Origin: Sepioteuthis lessoniana | Taxonomy: Eukaryota > Mollusca > Cephalopoda > Myopsida > Loliginidae | Direction: 5' to 3' | Assembly: GCA_963585895.1 (NCBI GenBank) | Contig: CAUZXS010002459.1 | Coordinates: 62,001 to 126,000 of the forward strand | DNA: 64,000 nucleotides | Shown: positions 21,530-32,240 of the stretch, in pieces | Position numbering within the stretch: position 1 is the stretch's first letter | Layout: each line of letters starts with the position of its first letter | The notes under the pieces: generated by a model | Databases searched by the model: none | Told to the model about the DNA's origin: nothing | What the model saw: the letters and a program-made list of their open reading frames with translations, nothing else | Position numbers and translations under genes: made by a program

Positions 21530-22921
21530 TTGGTTGGTTTGAGTTTTATGGCATATCAACCTTTGTAGATTATTTAATGCCAAATCCATTTTTAAACAAA
21601 TAATCAGTTCTATTTCAAACAATTCAGTTTACCATGAGTACACAGTTTAATTTTCAAAGACATCTCCATTTCAAGCTATTCAGTTTAGTCAAACAGTTCT
21701 AATTTAGCTAATTCAGTTTAGTATAAGGATAGATTTTGTTTACACACAGTTAAATGTCAAAAGATTTCTATATTAAACAATTTAGTTTAGCGTACGTACA
21801 GTTTCAATGTCGAAAACAGTTCCATTTCAAACAATTCAGTATAGCATAAGTACGCAGTTTAAATTTAAGTACACAGTTTAATTGTGAAAAACATTTCTAT
21901 TTCAAGCTATTCAGTTTAGTCAAACTTCTATTTTTAAAAATTCAGTTTAGCATAAGTATGTATTTTAGTTCTATTTAACCCACAGATAGGGCCCTATCAG
22001 GTTCTATTTAACCCACAGATAGGGCCCTATCGGGTTCTACCATTCCGGGCCAGAGTGGACTTAAGAGCAATGGCAAAGAAGGGGTACTCCACATTCCCCA
22101 AAGTCTCAGCATCACTGGAACCTCACCATCAGATTGTTTAGTGTCATATCCAGGATACTCGTTGGGGGGAATCTTATCGCTCTGCAGAGGTGTAGTCGGT
22201 GTATTCTATAGCCCCAGCCGACTGGGCAATACACAGAGTTAATGTCAAAACAGTTCTATTTCGAGCAATTCAGTTTAGCATAAGTACACAGTTTAAATTT
22301 CAAAACAGTTCTATTTCAAACAATTCAGTTTAGCATAAATATGCAATTTAAATACCAAAAACAGTAAACTCAAACCACGGGTTCGTTCTATTTAACCCAG
22401 TGATAGGACCCTTATCAGGTGCTACCGCTCCGGGCCAGAGTTGACCTGGGAGCGATGGCAATGAAGGGGTACTCCATATTCCCCAAAGCCTCAGCATTAC
22501 TTGAACCTCACCATCAAATTATTTTTTGTCATATCCAGGACACTCATTGAGGTGGGGTTCTTACATCTCTGCAGAGAAGCAGCCAGTGTATTCTACAGCC
22601 CCAGCCGACTGGACAACACATACAAAACTGTTTAATGCTGTTATAAAAATCATGTTCATAGAGGGTCACATGACAATCATTAAAATATATAGTGAGTATT
22701 TTATCCCTGAAAGTAAATCTGGTTAAACCCAAAGATTCGATGGGTTATAGAGATGAGTAAAGTGCACATAGGTGAATAGAGTCGATAGGTTTTGAAGTAA
22801 AAAAGACACAATCGTGTTTTTATATTCAACAAATTTACTAATGAAAGGAAATAAGAGATGAGCAGGTGAAGATATTTCCTCGTAACTGGGATGGCATGGC
22901 TGTTATAGTTGTAGTCGGAAT
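21530..22921 (-). mobile_element. Repeat D insertion in gypsy, flanked by a 26-bp direct repeat
   Basis: Flanks 21,504-21,529 and 22,922-22,947 are identical except for one base. Inside are a full repeat D (21,530-22,250), a second partial copy (22,255-22,640) and 280 bp of other sequence. Repeat D comprises a head ATGGCATATCAACCTTTG, several roughly 45-60-bp units (TTCTATTTCAAACAATTCAG, AGTACACAGTTTAA), a GATAGGGCCCTATC core and a conserved terminal block. Its probable sense is minus, because the minus strand ends in the SINE-type tail. Confidence 0.65.
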
Positions 22922-23068
22922 TTAGAAATATTGAAATAGGTAAGTGGTAAGGAGTCTTAGAAGAATTCAGTTCAATTGATGAAATGTTAATTCACAAGAA
23001 GAGGTATAAATACAGTCCAAGTGTGTAGTTACATCCACAAAAATATTGTAATGTCTTATGGGTAATTT

Positions 23069-23430
23069 TTATAAAAATTGTATTAATATATAGTTACGGT
23101 TATGTTCATCAAAACAATGGTCTGATACCAAGCAAACTTGATCACGTTCTTTGGCAAGAAATTTTGCATTTTTTAAAGTTGATGACTTGTGTTCTCTAAA
23201 TAACAATGTTTCTTTTATGATGATAGCAGGATTTTCAAGTATTTGACTCTTGAATATTACAGAAACATTTTGAGATCTACAAGAAGAGTTTCTTTTAATG
23301 AATAAATCAAGATTGTAGTTTCCAGTTCGTGAGATGATAAAACAAATTCTTCTTGGTGGTGAAAGAAAAAGAACATCGTTGTCTACCATCCCAAGTTCCA
23401 AGTAGGCATCAAATGTGTCAAATTCAAAGA
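23069..23430 (-). CDS. Terminal coding exon of an unrecognised protein
   Basis: On the minus strand, TTATTTTTATGTTTTAG at 23,431-23,449 is a good 3' splice site (phase 1). From there 120 codons run without repeats or low complexity to a stop at 23,069. Sequence includes FDAYLELGMVDNDVLFLSP, RRICFII, NYNLDLFIK, SQNVSVIFK and LVSDHCFDEHNRNYILI, with three cysteines and alternating hydrophobics suggestive of a beta-rich fold. A decayed paralogue lies at 2,560-2,877. I do not recognise the family and cannot assign a function. It could be the last exon of a gene whose first exon is further right on the minus strand, e.g. 38,301-38,561. That link is speculative. Confidence 0.45.
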
Positions 23431-23873
23431 CTAAAACATAAAAATAAATCAGAAGAATTATTTTTGATAAAAGACACTGCAAGACAGCTTGAATTATTAG
23501 AAAGCATATAACTGTGTGCAAATTATGATAATTAGAAAAGAATAATTGAAACCACACGCACGCGCATAACTTGTTTTAATTGTTTTGAATAAACATACAT
23601 CGGCATTTCTGTTCTAGGGAAAAATAAAGAGGTATCATTATCGAAGAATGGGTTTCTTTGTTGGGTGCCATATGAAATGTCACATGACCTCCTGAAAACC
23701 ATTCATGTCCTTTTTTACCTCAGTTCTTTGAATTGTGGTCATAAGCAATTTACTGTTCAATATCATCAAGTAAGACTTTTTACTTTTTTTTTTTACACCT
23801 TCCACATATTTCTTGTTTATCCAACAATATGTGCATATTTCTACCTGATGGGACATGTGTACTGTTTTCAATG

Positions 23874-23875
<2 letters not shown>

Positions 23876-23944
<69 letters not shown>
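23876..23944. repeat. Compound (CA)n(TA)n microsatellite
   Basis: An almost pure CA block is followed by GT and a pure TA block. The same CA-to-TA order occurs at 55,072-55,109 and 63,222-63,290. Confidence 0.9.
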
Positions 23945-24409
23945 CAATAGTTTTAAAAGTGTATACATGTTTAAGATTGAAGAAAAATTTAAGAAACGAT
24001 TAAAATCTTAAATTTTAAGAAAGTAACCGCGTATAACCCCACCATGTTTTCCATGCTGGAGTCTTCAAGCAATGAATTTTATTTGTCAATTCTTTAAGTC
24101 TTTTTGATTACTAAATACCAACCTGAACTGAGTATACAGAAACAATTCAATACACTGATTCTTTTGGACCACGGGAAGTCAATACTATTGCCCACACCAA
24201 CTCTCCAGGCTTAAGGCAATTTTTTTCATTTTTTTTTTTTACAATTTCCTTCTCTCGTTGTTTTTTGTCGTTTACCGCTCAAAATTTGGATTTCTCATGT
24301 AGAATCTTAAGTATAACAGTTACAATTCTCTGAAGAGACGTGACCAAAAAATAAGGTCCCTTTTTAAGAATTTCTAAATATTTTTATCGTTTTTAAGATA
24401 TTTTATTAA
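23945..24409. other. No gene seen
   Basis: A+T-rich sequence with no coding signal, repeat copy or splice-bounded frame that I can support. Confidence 0.3.
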
Positions 24410-24660
24410 TCTTGGTCTAGCGGTTAGAGTATTCGCCAGTGGCCCGGGAGACCTGGGTTCAATCCCAGGTCGAGTCATACCAAAGACTCAAAAAATGGTA
24501 CTTGATGCCTCCTTGCTTAACACTCAGCATTATAAGGTACGCGATCAAGGGTAAAATGGAGCAATCCAGGGAAAGGAGTAGCGCCCTCCCCTACACCTCG
24601 AGGCAGTAGCTATCGAGAAGGGAGCCTTCAGGTCACCCTCGATTATGGTCGATTATCAAT
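24410..24660 (+). mobile_element. tRNA-derived SINE (group C), best-preserved copy
   Basis: A box TGGTCTAGCGG (24,413) and B box GGGTTCAATCCC (24,456), about 40 bp apart as in a tRNA. The unrelated body contains GATGCCTCCTTGCTTAACACT, GGAGCAATCCAGGGAAAGGA, TAGCGCCCTCCCCTACACCT and GGTCACCCTCGA. Diverged or truncated copies lie at 34,225-34,440, 48,808-49,045 and 53,393-53,535 (minus) and 60,850-61,010 (plus). The anticodon arm is not tRNA-like, so this is a SINE rather than a tRNA gene. Confidence 0.8.
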
Positions 24661-24959
24661 CTTAAATATGAATACGCTTTTAAAAGCATTGTTCAATTTT
24701 TGTACGTAACATAAGATACTTTAAGTGTCCGTACGATAATATGCAGGTATGCACCCTGGATAATATCTTGAAAATCAAAGGGGAAATACACACTCTATCG
24801 CAATCCATCAAGTTTCTTGAGGAATGTTCATCATAACGGGTTTTATGTAAATCCATTGCTTGCCGAATTACCAGATCACGGGCCAAAACAAGTTTTTACA
24901 TAAAAAAGGTTTTCCTTCTTGATGAACGCACATTAAAAATTTCCAAATTAGCTTCTCTC

Positions 24960-26436
24960 AGATGTCATTACTGACAGCAATGGCGAACTGAACCATGTGT
25001 CTTTGCCGTTATCTCGGTGCACTGGATGAGAAAATCTATAAACTCATTCAGTCCAAACATCAGACACTGTTAGCCCAACTCACAAATAAGCGTTGTGGTT
25101 ACTCTTCTAACATCATCAATTTGATAAATAAAGAACTTTTAAAATTATTCTCTTAAAGATACAGAAGAATTCCTGCTCAAACATGGATGGGAATTTAATA
25201 TTCTTCTTCTCAAAGAGAGAACGTATTCTTCTTTAATTCTAATTATTATATGTCAATTTGTTAAAACGTAAACTGATATCCAATGAAACACCTGCATCTT
25301 TCGAGGCACAACTGACTGACCTTGCTCGCTCGTACTTTGGATCTAACATCGATAAAACAGACTTCTATTTACACCATAACAATCTCAAAGTAGTAAAGTC
25401 TCTATGTAATAACAACATAATCATATCCAAACCGGACAACGGCTTAGGTGTAGCAATACAAGATGGTTTACATTCTTAATGACACCACCAAATTTAAAAG
25501 ATTAGGCAGTGTAGATGAATTTGATAAAACAGCCAATCAGGAACGATGTATACGATGCAAACTACGTGGATTTTATAATGAACAATTCATTTCCAAAAAA
25601 GATTTATGAGAAAATACGCCTTGTTGGATCCCAGAGAACACGGCTGTATAGACTCCCCAAAATTCACAAACAGAATATCCCCCTCAGAGCTATTTGATCA
25701 ATGGTCGGCTTTGCTCAGTAAGAACCTGTTTTGCAATTTTATTCTCAACATCTTTGTGAATCAGATTTAGAATATATCCATTGATCCCGACAACTCATTC
25801 TTCTGTTTCTTTGATATAGTGAGTTCATATACTAACGTTCCCTTAGATGAAACCATTGTGCACTGTGCTGATATCCTATACCTCAGCCACTTTGACCCCA
25901 TCCTCTTGTTCCAAAATATGTCTTCTTGAAGCTGATTCATATTGATACGAAATATGTACAGTTCAGCTTCATTAATACAATGTTCCGACAAACTGGTGGA
26001 ATCGGTATGAGTAGTCATCTTGGAGTTGTACTTGCAAATATCCTTGTTGGATTTCAGGAAGAAAAATTGTTCTAAATCATCAACAAACCATTATGTTACA
26101 AACTGTACGTTGATAAGACTTTTATAATTTTCTCCTCCAGATCAGAGAACAGATGCTTTTTCCATACAGTCAACCAACTCAACCCAGCATTTACATTCAC
26201 TTGCGAATTTCAGAATAAAAACAGCCTTCCATTTCTTGATGTCCCCGTTGAGCAGACAAATTTTGATATATAAACTTCTATCTATCGTAAACCAACGTTT
26301 ATTGGTTTGTACACACGGTGGGGATCATTTTGCCCACGTAGACGCAAAATTAATTCAATAAAAACTTTAGTTCACCGAGCACTGATGATCTGTTCGAAGG
26401 CCAAACTCCCAATGAAGTCAACTATATCAAAACTGA
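24960..26436 (+). pseudogene. Penelope-like retroelement reverse transcriptase, degraded
   Basis: In shifting + frames: KCGYSSNIINLINKEL (25,091), LISNETPASFEAQLTDLA (25,270), NNNIIISKPDNGLGV (25,411), the family signature LYRLPKIHKQNIPLR (25,650), FFDIVSSYTNVPLDET (25,806) and FRQTGGIG (25,980). NSLPFLDVPVEQ and YRKPTFIGLYTRW follow (26,220-26,325), then IKTLVHRALMICSKAKL (26,355-26,410). LPKIHK and YRKPTF are typical of Penelope-like elements. The GIY-YIG endonuclease is missing because the copy breaks off into other elements. Many stops; dead. Confidence 0.85.
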
Positions 26437-26525
26437 ATATGTGTTACAACCAAACATGTGACATTTCCACACTAGACGGAACCTCCCTGAAATTAGTAGA
26501 CAAATTCACCTACCTAGAAAGCAGC
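26437..26525 (+). mobile_element. RTE-LINE fragment between Penelope and gypsy
   Basis: Encodes MCYNQTCDISTLDGTSLKLV and DKFTYLES, the same part of the RTE protein as 12,712-12,795. It sits in one open frame with the Penelope 3' end before it and gypsy after it, with no target duplication visible. Confidence 0.75.
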
Positions 26526-28960
26526 AAATGCGCCCTCTATCTTCTCAGAGCTAATGTCCATAGTGTTGTAGGGCCAGGCAGATTATGCTCTTGCATACTT
26601 AGACGATATTTTGTTTTGTTTTTTTCGGATACAGCCGAGTGGAATGACAAATACCAGATCGCATATGATAAGTTAAAAGGAATGTTGGCGGAAAAAGTAA
26701 CTCTGGCATATTCGGACCTTACCCGTGCGTATAATCTCTACACGGATGCGTCAGACTATGCAATAGGCGCATTTTTGACTCAGACGTTGTATTATGAGGA
26801 CAAAGGAAAAGAGCAAGAAAATCCTATATACTTCTTGTCCCATAAGTTGAGCGATACCCAAACGAGGTGGTCTACGATCAAAAAGGAGACCTATGCCATA
26901 CATTATGCGCTACAAAAAGTAAATCATTACTTACATGGCGCTGAATTTGTCATTTATTCCGATCATAAACCACTTGAGTATTTATTAAACTCACCCATGC
27001 AAAATAGAAAAATTCAGTTATAGGCCTTGAGTATTGCTGGGTACAATTGTAAGATCCAATATTTGAAGGGCACAAGGAACATGTGCGTAGACCTTTTATC
27101 ACGTTCTAAAGGCACTTTAAGTACCAGCCAGGATAAGGAGGTAGATATCGATGACAGAGCCTACGAGGTTAGCGCAATAAACTCAAACAGGTTCGAACCT
27201 CGGAGATTCGCGAAATTAAATGAAGAGTCCCGAGCAGATGAGTTTGAAATGCCTACGCTAGCTGACTTCGATATGGTACGTGAGCAAGACGATTATAAGG
27301 AGATTAGAGAATTAAAGAAAAGACTTAAGAGGGAGAAGGACACTAAGGCTGAAAAGAAAAACTTCATCATCCTAGATGAAGTCGTCTACTACATAGCCCA
27401 CCCGGACGAAGATCCGACAGTGAGACTGTATATCCCGACCCACCTTAGACCCAGAGTGTTGGTACAATAACACGACGAAAATGGGCATATGGGTGCGGAT
27501 AAGACGTACCAGGTAATTAGAAAAAAGTATTTGTGGCCTTGCCTATTTAAAGAGGTAGTGGAATACCTTAGTAAATGTGTTACCTGCCAAACTAGGAATT
27601 TGAGTAAGATTAGGCCTAGGTTACAGAAATTTGATACCCCAACCTTCCTGTTCGCAAAAATGGCACTTGATGTTTGCGGACCGTTCCCGAAGACAATTTC
27701 GGTCAACCAGTACATAGTCACTTTTATAGACATGTACAGTGGGTTGCCCGAATGTTTTCCGGTGCCGAATAAAAAAGCGGAGACGGTCAGTCACTTATTA
27801 ATGGAGGAAATATTTCACCGATTCGGGGCTCCCTTACAAATAGTGACCGACAATGGCCCCGAAAACGTCAAAAACGTTCTAAAACGAACGTTACAGGAAT
27901 TGAACATTCACTATGTCACAACATCTTTTTACCACCCTTAGAGTAACGGCAAGGTGGAGCGGTTACATAGAACGATGAATGACATATTAGCTAAGAAAAT
28001 AGGTGACAACCTATATTCGTGGGACTTATATATAAACCAGATGTTTGTAGCGATTAGGTTCCATCCGAGCGAATTTACTAAGTTCTCTCTTTTTTACCTA
28101 TTATATAGCCGCGAGGTGATACTCCCGCTAGATAATTTGTTGAAACCTCGTAGAAAGTACCAGGGAGAAGATTATCATGAAATCGTTCTCCAGGAAAAAC
28201 ATAGAGCTTTCACTTCAGAAAGAGAGAACCTGAGGAAAGCAAGGAAACGACAAATGCACAGACTGGAAAGTAAGACTAAGTCTGTGGAATTTAAGGTCGG
28301 TGATTTTGTGTATTACAAAAACTATCAACGCCAGAGTAAGCTTGATAAGAGATACTTACTGTTCTAGGTAGTGTTAGAAAAAACGGGTCCCGTATCTTAT
28401 AAAATCAAGAATCATCTCACGAACACGGTTACTGATGTAAATAAGTGGGATATTCCGTCTCCAAACCGCAGGATACGCAAGACCACTCTGGTTACCCAGG
28501 TAAGTTCTGACTCCTCCAATACTGAGACAGATGAGGAAGATAGTGATGACGGATTTATTCGCAAGCGATACGGATGTGTCCGAGAGAATTCGGACAATGA
28601 ATCAGATACTCCCGTAATGCAACATCAGCTAGAATTGAATGATGAAGAAGACATGGAGACTTGTGACAGGGATGCTGAGAGTTCGGGATGCAAACAAAGT
28701 CGCGTAGGGGATAGTGTAGCAGGAGTTAGGGAAATAGTTAGGAAACAGCCGAAGGGCACTCATTGGGTGGGAGAAATAGGACTGCCGAAAATAAATGACG
28801 AGGTAAGGCCTGAGTTCAATTGGCCACTAGTAGGGTCCGTCGAAACAGACAGTGACTGCAAGGATTGTTGTAGAATCTGTTGATACCGAATACATTCGGG
28901 GCCACGGATGATGCCCCGGATCTTTTGTGGTCCGATATCAACTGGAATTGTCTCGCACGA
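26526..28960 (+). pseudogene. Ty3/gypsy pol: RT end, RNase H, integrase, C-terminal domain
   Basis: Starts in reverse transcriptase (NAPSIF, then ALAYLDDILF at about 26,590). A deletion joins this to RNase H (LYTDASDYAIGA, SDHKPLEY, to about 27,110). Integrase follows (CVTCQTRNL 27,570; core D ALDVCGPF 27,664; D VTDNGPE 27,843; E KVERLHR 27,952), then a chromodomain-like C-terminal part (KVGDFVYYKNY 28,292; GPVSYKIKN 28,387) and an acidic tail to 28,883. From 26,640 all of it is in one frame, broken only by stops at 27,021, 27,468, 27,939 and 28,365, with no frameshift. It lacks gag, protease and most of the RT. Confidence 0.88.
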
Positions 28961-29189
28961 TCTTGCCACTGGGGTAGAGCTACTAAGAGGAAAATATTTT
29001 TTTACGTTTGATTAATAAAAAACAATAAATAAATAAATGCGAAATATACTTCGATAAAGTCAGCGAGAAATGAGAAACTTTTTATTAATTTATATTTATT
29101 TATTGAGCAAGTTCAAACTTTGTCGAATGTTGTTTTTGTATATATACCTCCTAAATGATTAAATTCTTCAAAATAATTTTTTTTTTGAT

Positions 29190-29925
29190 GGGGGACATAA
29201 TGAAATATTGTGGGTGGATTTGCTCTGTCTGGGTCTGGGAGAGCTGTAATATTACGGACTAGCGCCGTCATTAAATTGCGGCGTTCTCAAGGTTAAAGAA
29301 CATATGAGCATATCAGCTGTCAAAGGTACAAAAGTCTGACGATCAATAAATGTCACGAACCTCGCTCGTGCAGGCAGAGTGACCTGTAGAGAAAAAGCGT
29401 GATTTTAATATAATCATGCGTGAACTTTCATGTGTTGCACTACTGATCCGTTGGTGAGCATCGAACCTTCAGGAACCTTCGAATTGATTCCATCAAATCA
29501 CCATATAAGAAAATCAAGTAGCGAGATTTTGACAGTTCAAGACAGGTTTTCAAACAGGTTTCAACAGAGGCGCACGCTGCACGACGCATATCATATACAG
29601 CCCAGCCTGTCATAGCAATCCGACTGATATGATAAACATCAACAGGCCGACGATAAAAACGCCGCCTTCATCTCCAAGAAGAGGAAGGTGAACCTTTTCT
29701 ACGAACGCTAGCTAAAGTACACGGAGGGAAAGAGTGATAAAGAAAGATGTTTGATACCGACAAAAAAAAAAAAAAAGAAGGCGAGGAAGAATGCTATTGA
29801 AGGAACTTTTTAACAACAGCCCGCTGTAATTCCCGAAAATAAAACGACTACTATTTTCTCCCTTGAGATTCAAGTTTTGGGTGTTTCTTTTCTGTGAATT
29901 CATTTCTTTTTATCAGACACAACGC
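29190..29925 (+). mobile_element. Probable 3' LTR of the gypsy element
   Basis: A purine tract GATGGGGGACA (29,187-29,197) at the expected polypurine position is followed by about 730 bp. This contains AATAAATGTC (29,345) and CGAAAATAAAACG (29,835) and ends CAGACACA near 29,925. Position and signals fit a 3' LTR, but no 5' partner is present for confirmation. 28,961-29,189 is A+T-rich untranslated sequence. Confidence 0.45.
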
Positions 29926-29934
29926 TTTAATTTT

Positions 29935-30697
29935 TTTTGTCCTTTACTACAGTTCCACTTGGAACTCTGTCTCTTGATCTCTGGGTCATAGCAATAGATC
30001 CAGCTTTCATTGCAGGTCACCAGAGCATCAAGAACAGCGGGATCTGAATTGATCAGCTCGACCATCTCCCTGCTGTCATGACAACGTCTTTCTTTCTGAT
30101 CTTCTCTGAGTACTCTTGGGACAAACTTCGCTCAAATCTTCCGCATCTTCAGTTCCTCGCGAATAATTGTGTGTACAGTTCCCACACTGACATCAAACTG
30201 TGCACTTATTGTCTCTATAGACACACGACTGTCCTTATCCATGAAATTCTTTATTTGGCCAATCAACTCTGTTCTGACTTCCTTACTCCTCCCACACCGC
30301 GCATCATCCCTCACAGACTCCCTGCCTTCCTTGTATCTCTTATGCCACTCAAAAACTGATGCTCGATTAATGCACGATGGTCCAAAAGCAGTCTGAAGCT
30401 TTCCATACGTTTCTGTGGCATTTTTTTCCAAGTTTAAAACACAATTTTATTGCATATTGTTCGTCTAAAGTGTCCTTCCGTCCAGATTGCATTTTTGAAA
30501 AATACCAGCTGTGACAATCAGGCTTTAGTAGGGTGTATTCCAATTCCTGGTGTAGCTGTTCATTTGAAGCTGAAATTATAAAAATTGGTCAGTCATCTCA
30601 TAAGATGTATAGCAATAACACACCGAATTTTCAAGAGTCTACGACAATTTTAAATGCCTGTACAAAAAAGTCTGGAAACTTATTGAAGGTCCCTCGT
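29935..30697 (-). pseudogene. Mariner-family transposase, N-terminal and start of catalytic part
   Basis: Minus strand: MQSGRKDTLDEQ (30,492), a one-base A-run frameshift at about 30,430, then SCINRASVFEWHKRYKEGRE and IKNFMDKDSRVSIETISAQF (two helix-turn-helix domains). After a stop follows FVPRVLREDQKERRCHDS and LVTCNESWIYCYDPE at about 30,000. The usual catalytic Asp before ESW is Asn here. The copy ends there, so the rest of the DDD domain is missing. Its outer end, near 30,697, has a mariner-like terminus (TACGAGGGACC). Close to the SETMAR-type mariners; inactive. Confidence 0.85.
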
Positions 30698-30850
30698 ATG
30701 TGTAAATAGTAGGGCAGGCAAGGCTCTTTAACATTGCTATGGCAACGGGTCTAGGAAAAGAAACACTCTGAATTCAAACCTGTTAAACAATGCTTAAAAA
30801 CTGACCTTGTGTTGCATCAAGTTCTTGCGGAGGAGTCTGTTAAATACATA
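30698..30850 (+). mobile_element. SINE A 3' half, abutting the mariner end
   Basis: Matches 35,155-35,230: AGGGCAGGCAAGGCTCTTT, CATTGCTATGGCAACGG, CACTCTGAATTCAAACCTGT. It then matches 31,660-31,690 (TGACCTTGTG). The tRNA-like head is absent, because the mariner terminus occupies that side. Confidence 0.6.
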
Positions 30851-31435
30851 TATAATCAGTAGTTTTGCGTATAATTTGACCATTTCAATAGACCAAGAAG
30901 CATCAACATATCTGACATTGAAACATTTCACCCCACCCCAAAATAAAATGAAGGAATTTCTAATCGAAATGAGAGAAAAGCATAGAAGGATTCGAACCAG
31001 GTTAACAAAAAAAAAAAAAAAAAAAAGAAACGGATAAGGATCTTAACAATCCTCAAAGAGAATAGATCAAAATGAAATACAGTGAGTTAGATGGCCTCTT
31101 ATTAATGCCCCTTTGCTTTATTGAACTTTCACGTCCCAATCCCCGTCGATGTGTGCTTCTGCAACCAAAACTATGAGTTATTCCTAACAAACCTCATATT
31201 AACTTGTTCCATTTTCTTCTGAAACGGATCAAGAAATGAATAAATAAAAAATCCAATCAACAAATTTAAGAATTTTATTTGTTTAAATTGAGTGAAAATT
31301 TTACTGAAGAACAAAAGTACAAACTGTTTTCTTCTAAGCTAAGATAAAATTAGTCAGAGAGTAGATATTTTTAATAGATATAGTTGAGATTCGTGCAATG
31401 AGATAAAGCAGTATTTGTTAGCTTAAAATTAAGGA
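30851..31435. other. No gene seen
   Basis: A+T-rich sequence with a poly-A run at 31,006-31,026. No coding frame or repeat copy is supported. Confidence 0.3.
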
Positions 31436-31710
31436 GGTGCCCGTGGTATAATGGTTATCGTCATGGGAAATGGACACGGTGATACGAGTTCAAACCCTAG
31501 ACGAGACCGATAGCATTTCACATAGCGCTAATACCCTTGGGAAAGGTATGAATCCAATTATTCTCCTAATAGTTGGGCAGACTGGGTTCTTCAGCCTTGG
31601 TGAAGCAACAAGTCTAGGAGAAGGAAAACCCTGAATTCAAACCTGTTAAACTCCGCTTAAAAATTGACCTTGTGCCATATCCTGCCCGATCCGGAGGGGT
31701 TGGTAAATAT
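31436..31710 (+). mobile_element. tRNA-derived SINE (group A), near-complete copy
   Basis: A box TGGTATAATGG (31,444) and B box GAGTTCAAACCC (31,487). The body contains CTTGGGAAAGGTATGAATCC, CTTCAGCCTTGGTGAAGCAA, AACCTGTTAAACTCCGCTTA and the terminal block GACCTTGTGCCATATCCTG...GGAGGGGTTGGTAAATA. Full-length relatives lie on the minus strand at 43,700-44,030 and 55,955-56,185. Confidence 0.8.
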
Positions 31711-32240
31711 GGTTAGCTTAAAATTAAGGGACATATTTTGTGTGCGTACAATTCTTTGTATTATTTTGTCACGATGTGAGGGAGAAATGCATTTAGGCCT
31801 TAACGTATATAGGAACTGTTTTTGTTTTTTTTCTTTTTATATCAACAGAGGACTGATAAATATTTTTAACGCAAATATAAACAAACATTAGTTTCATTAA
31901 AGAAAATTAAACGAGTTGAAATGAATTGCATTCTTGAAAGAATATAGGTTTTCACTCAAAAGAAATAATCCGAAAGGTATTTGAATAAGTAATAAGCCAT
32001 GACTTACTATTAGTTAAGTAAGTGTAGACAATTCTGTACTTACAGAGGAAATATTATTTTTCTTTGTTTATTTATACTATTTAGGTAAACTAAAAAAATA
32101 GATTTATCTAATCTAATTGGCAAAGAAATTGTATTTTTAATATTTTTAGAGAGAAAAGTTTTCTAAAATTATTTTGGGTTTTGATTCTTCAAATTTTTCG
32201 CAACAAGTCAAATATTGAATATAGATTTTCTCTCAAAGGG
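31711..32240. repeat. Unclassified; includes a 95-bp direct repeat of 33,848-33,955
   Basis: 31,998-32,085 (CATGACTTAC, TAGTTAAGTAAGT, TAGACAATTCT, TACTTACAG) recurs closely at 33,848-33,955. Otherwise A+T-rich with no coding frame supported. Confidence 0.45.

Noticed and set aside
24410-24480. Possible functional tRNA gene
   Set aside because: A and B boxes are present but the anticodon arm does not form and the sequence continues into a SINE body shared by four other loci.
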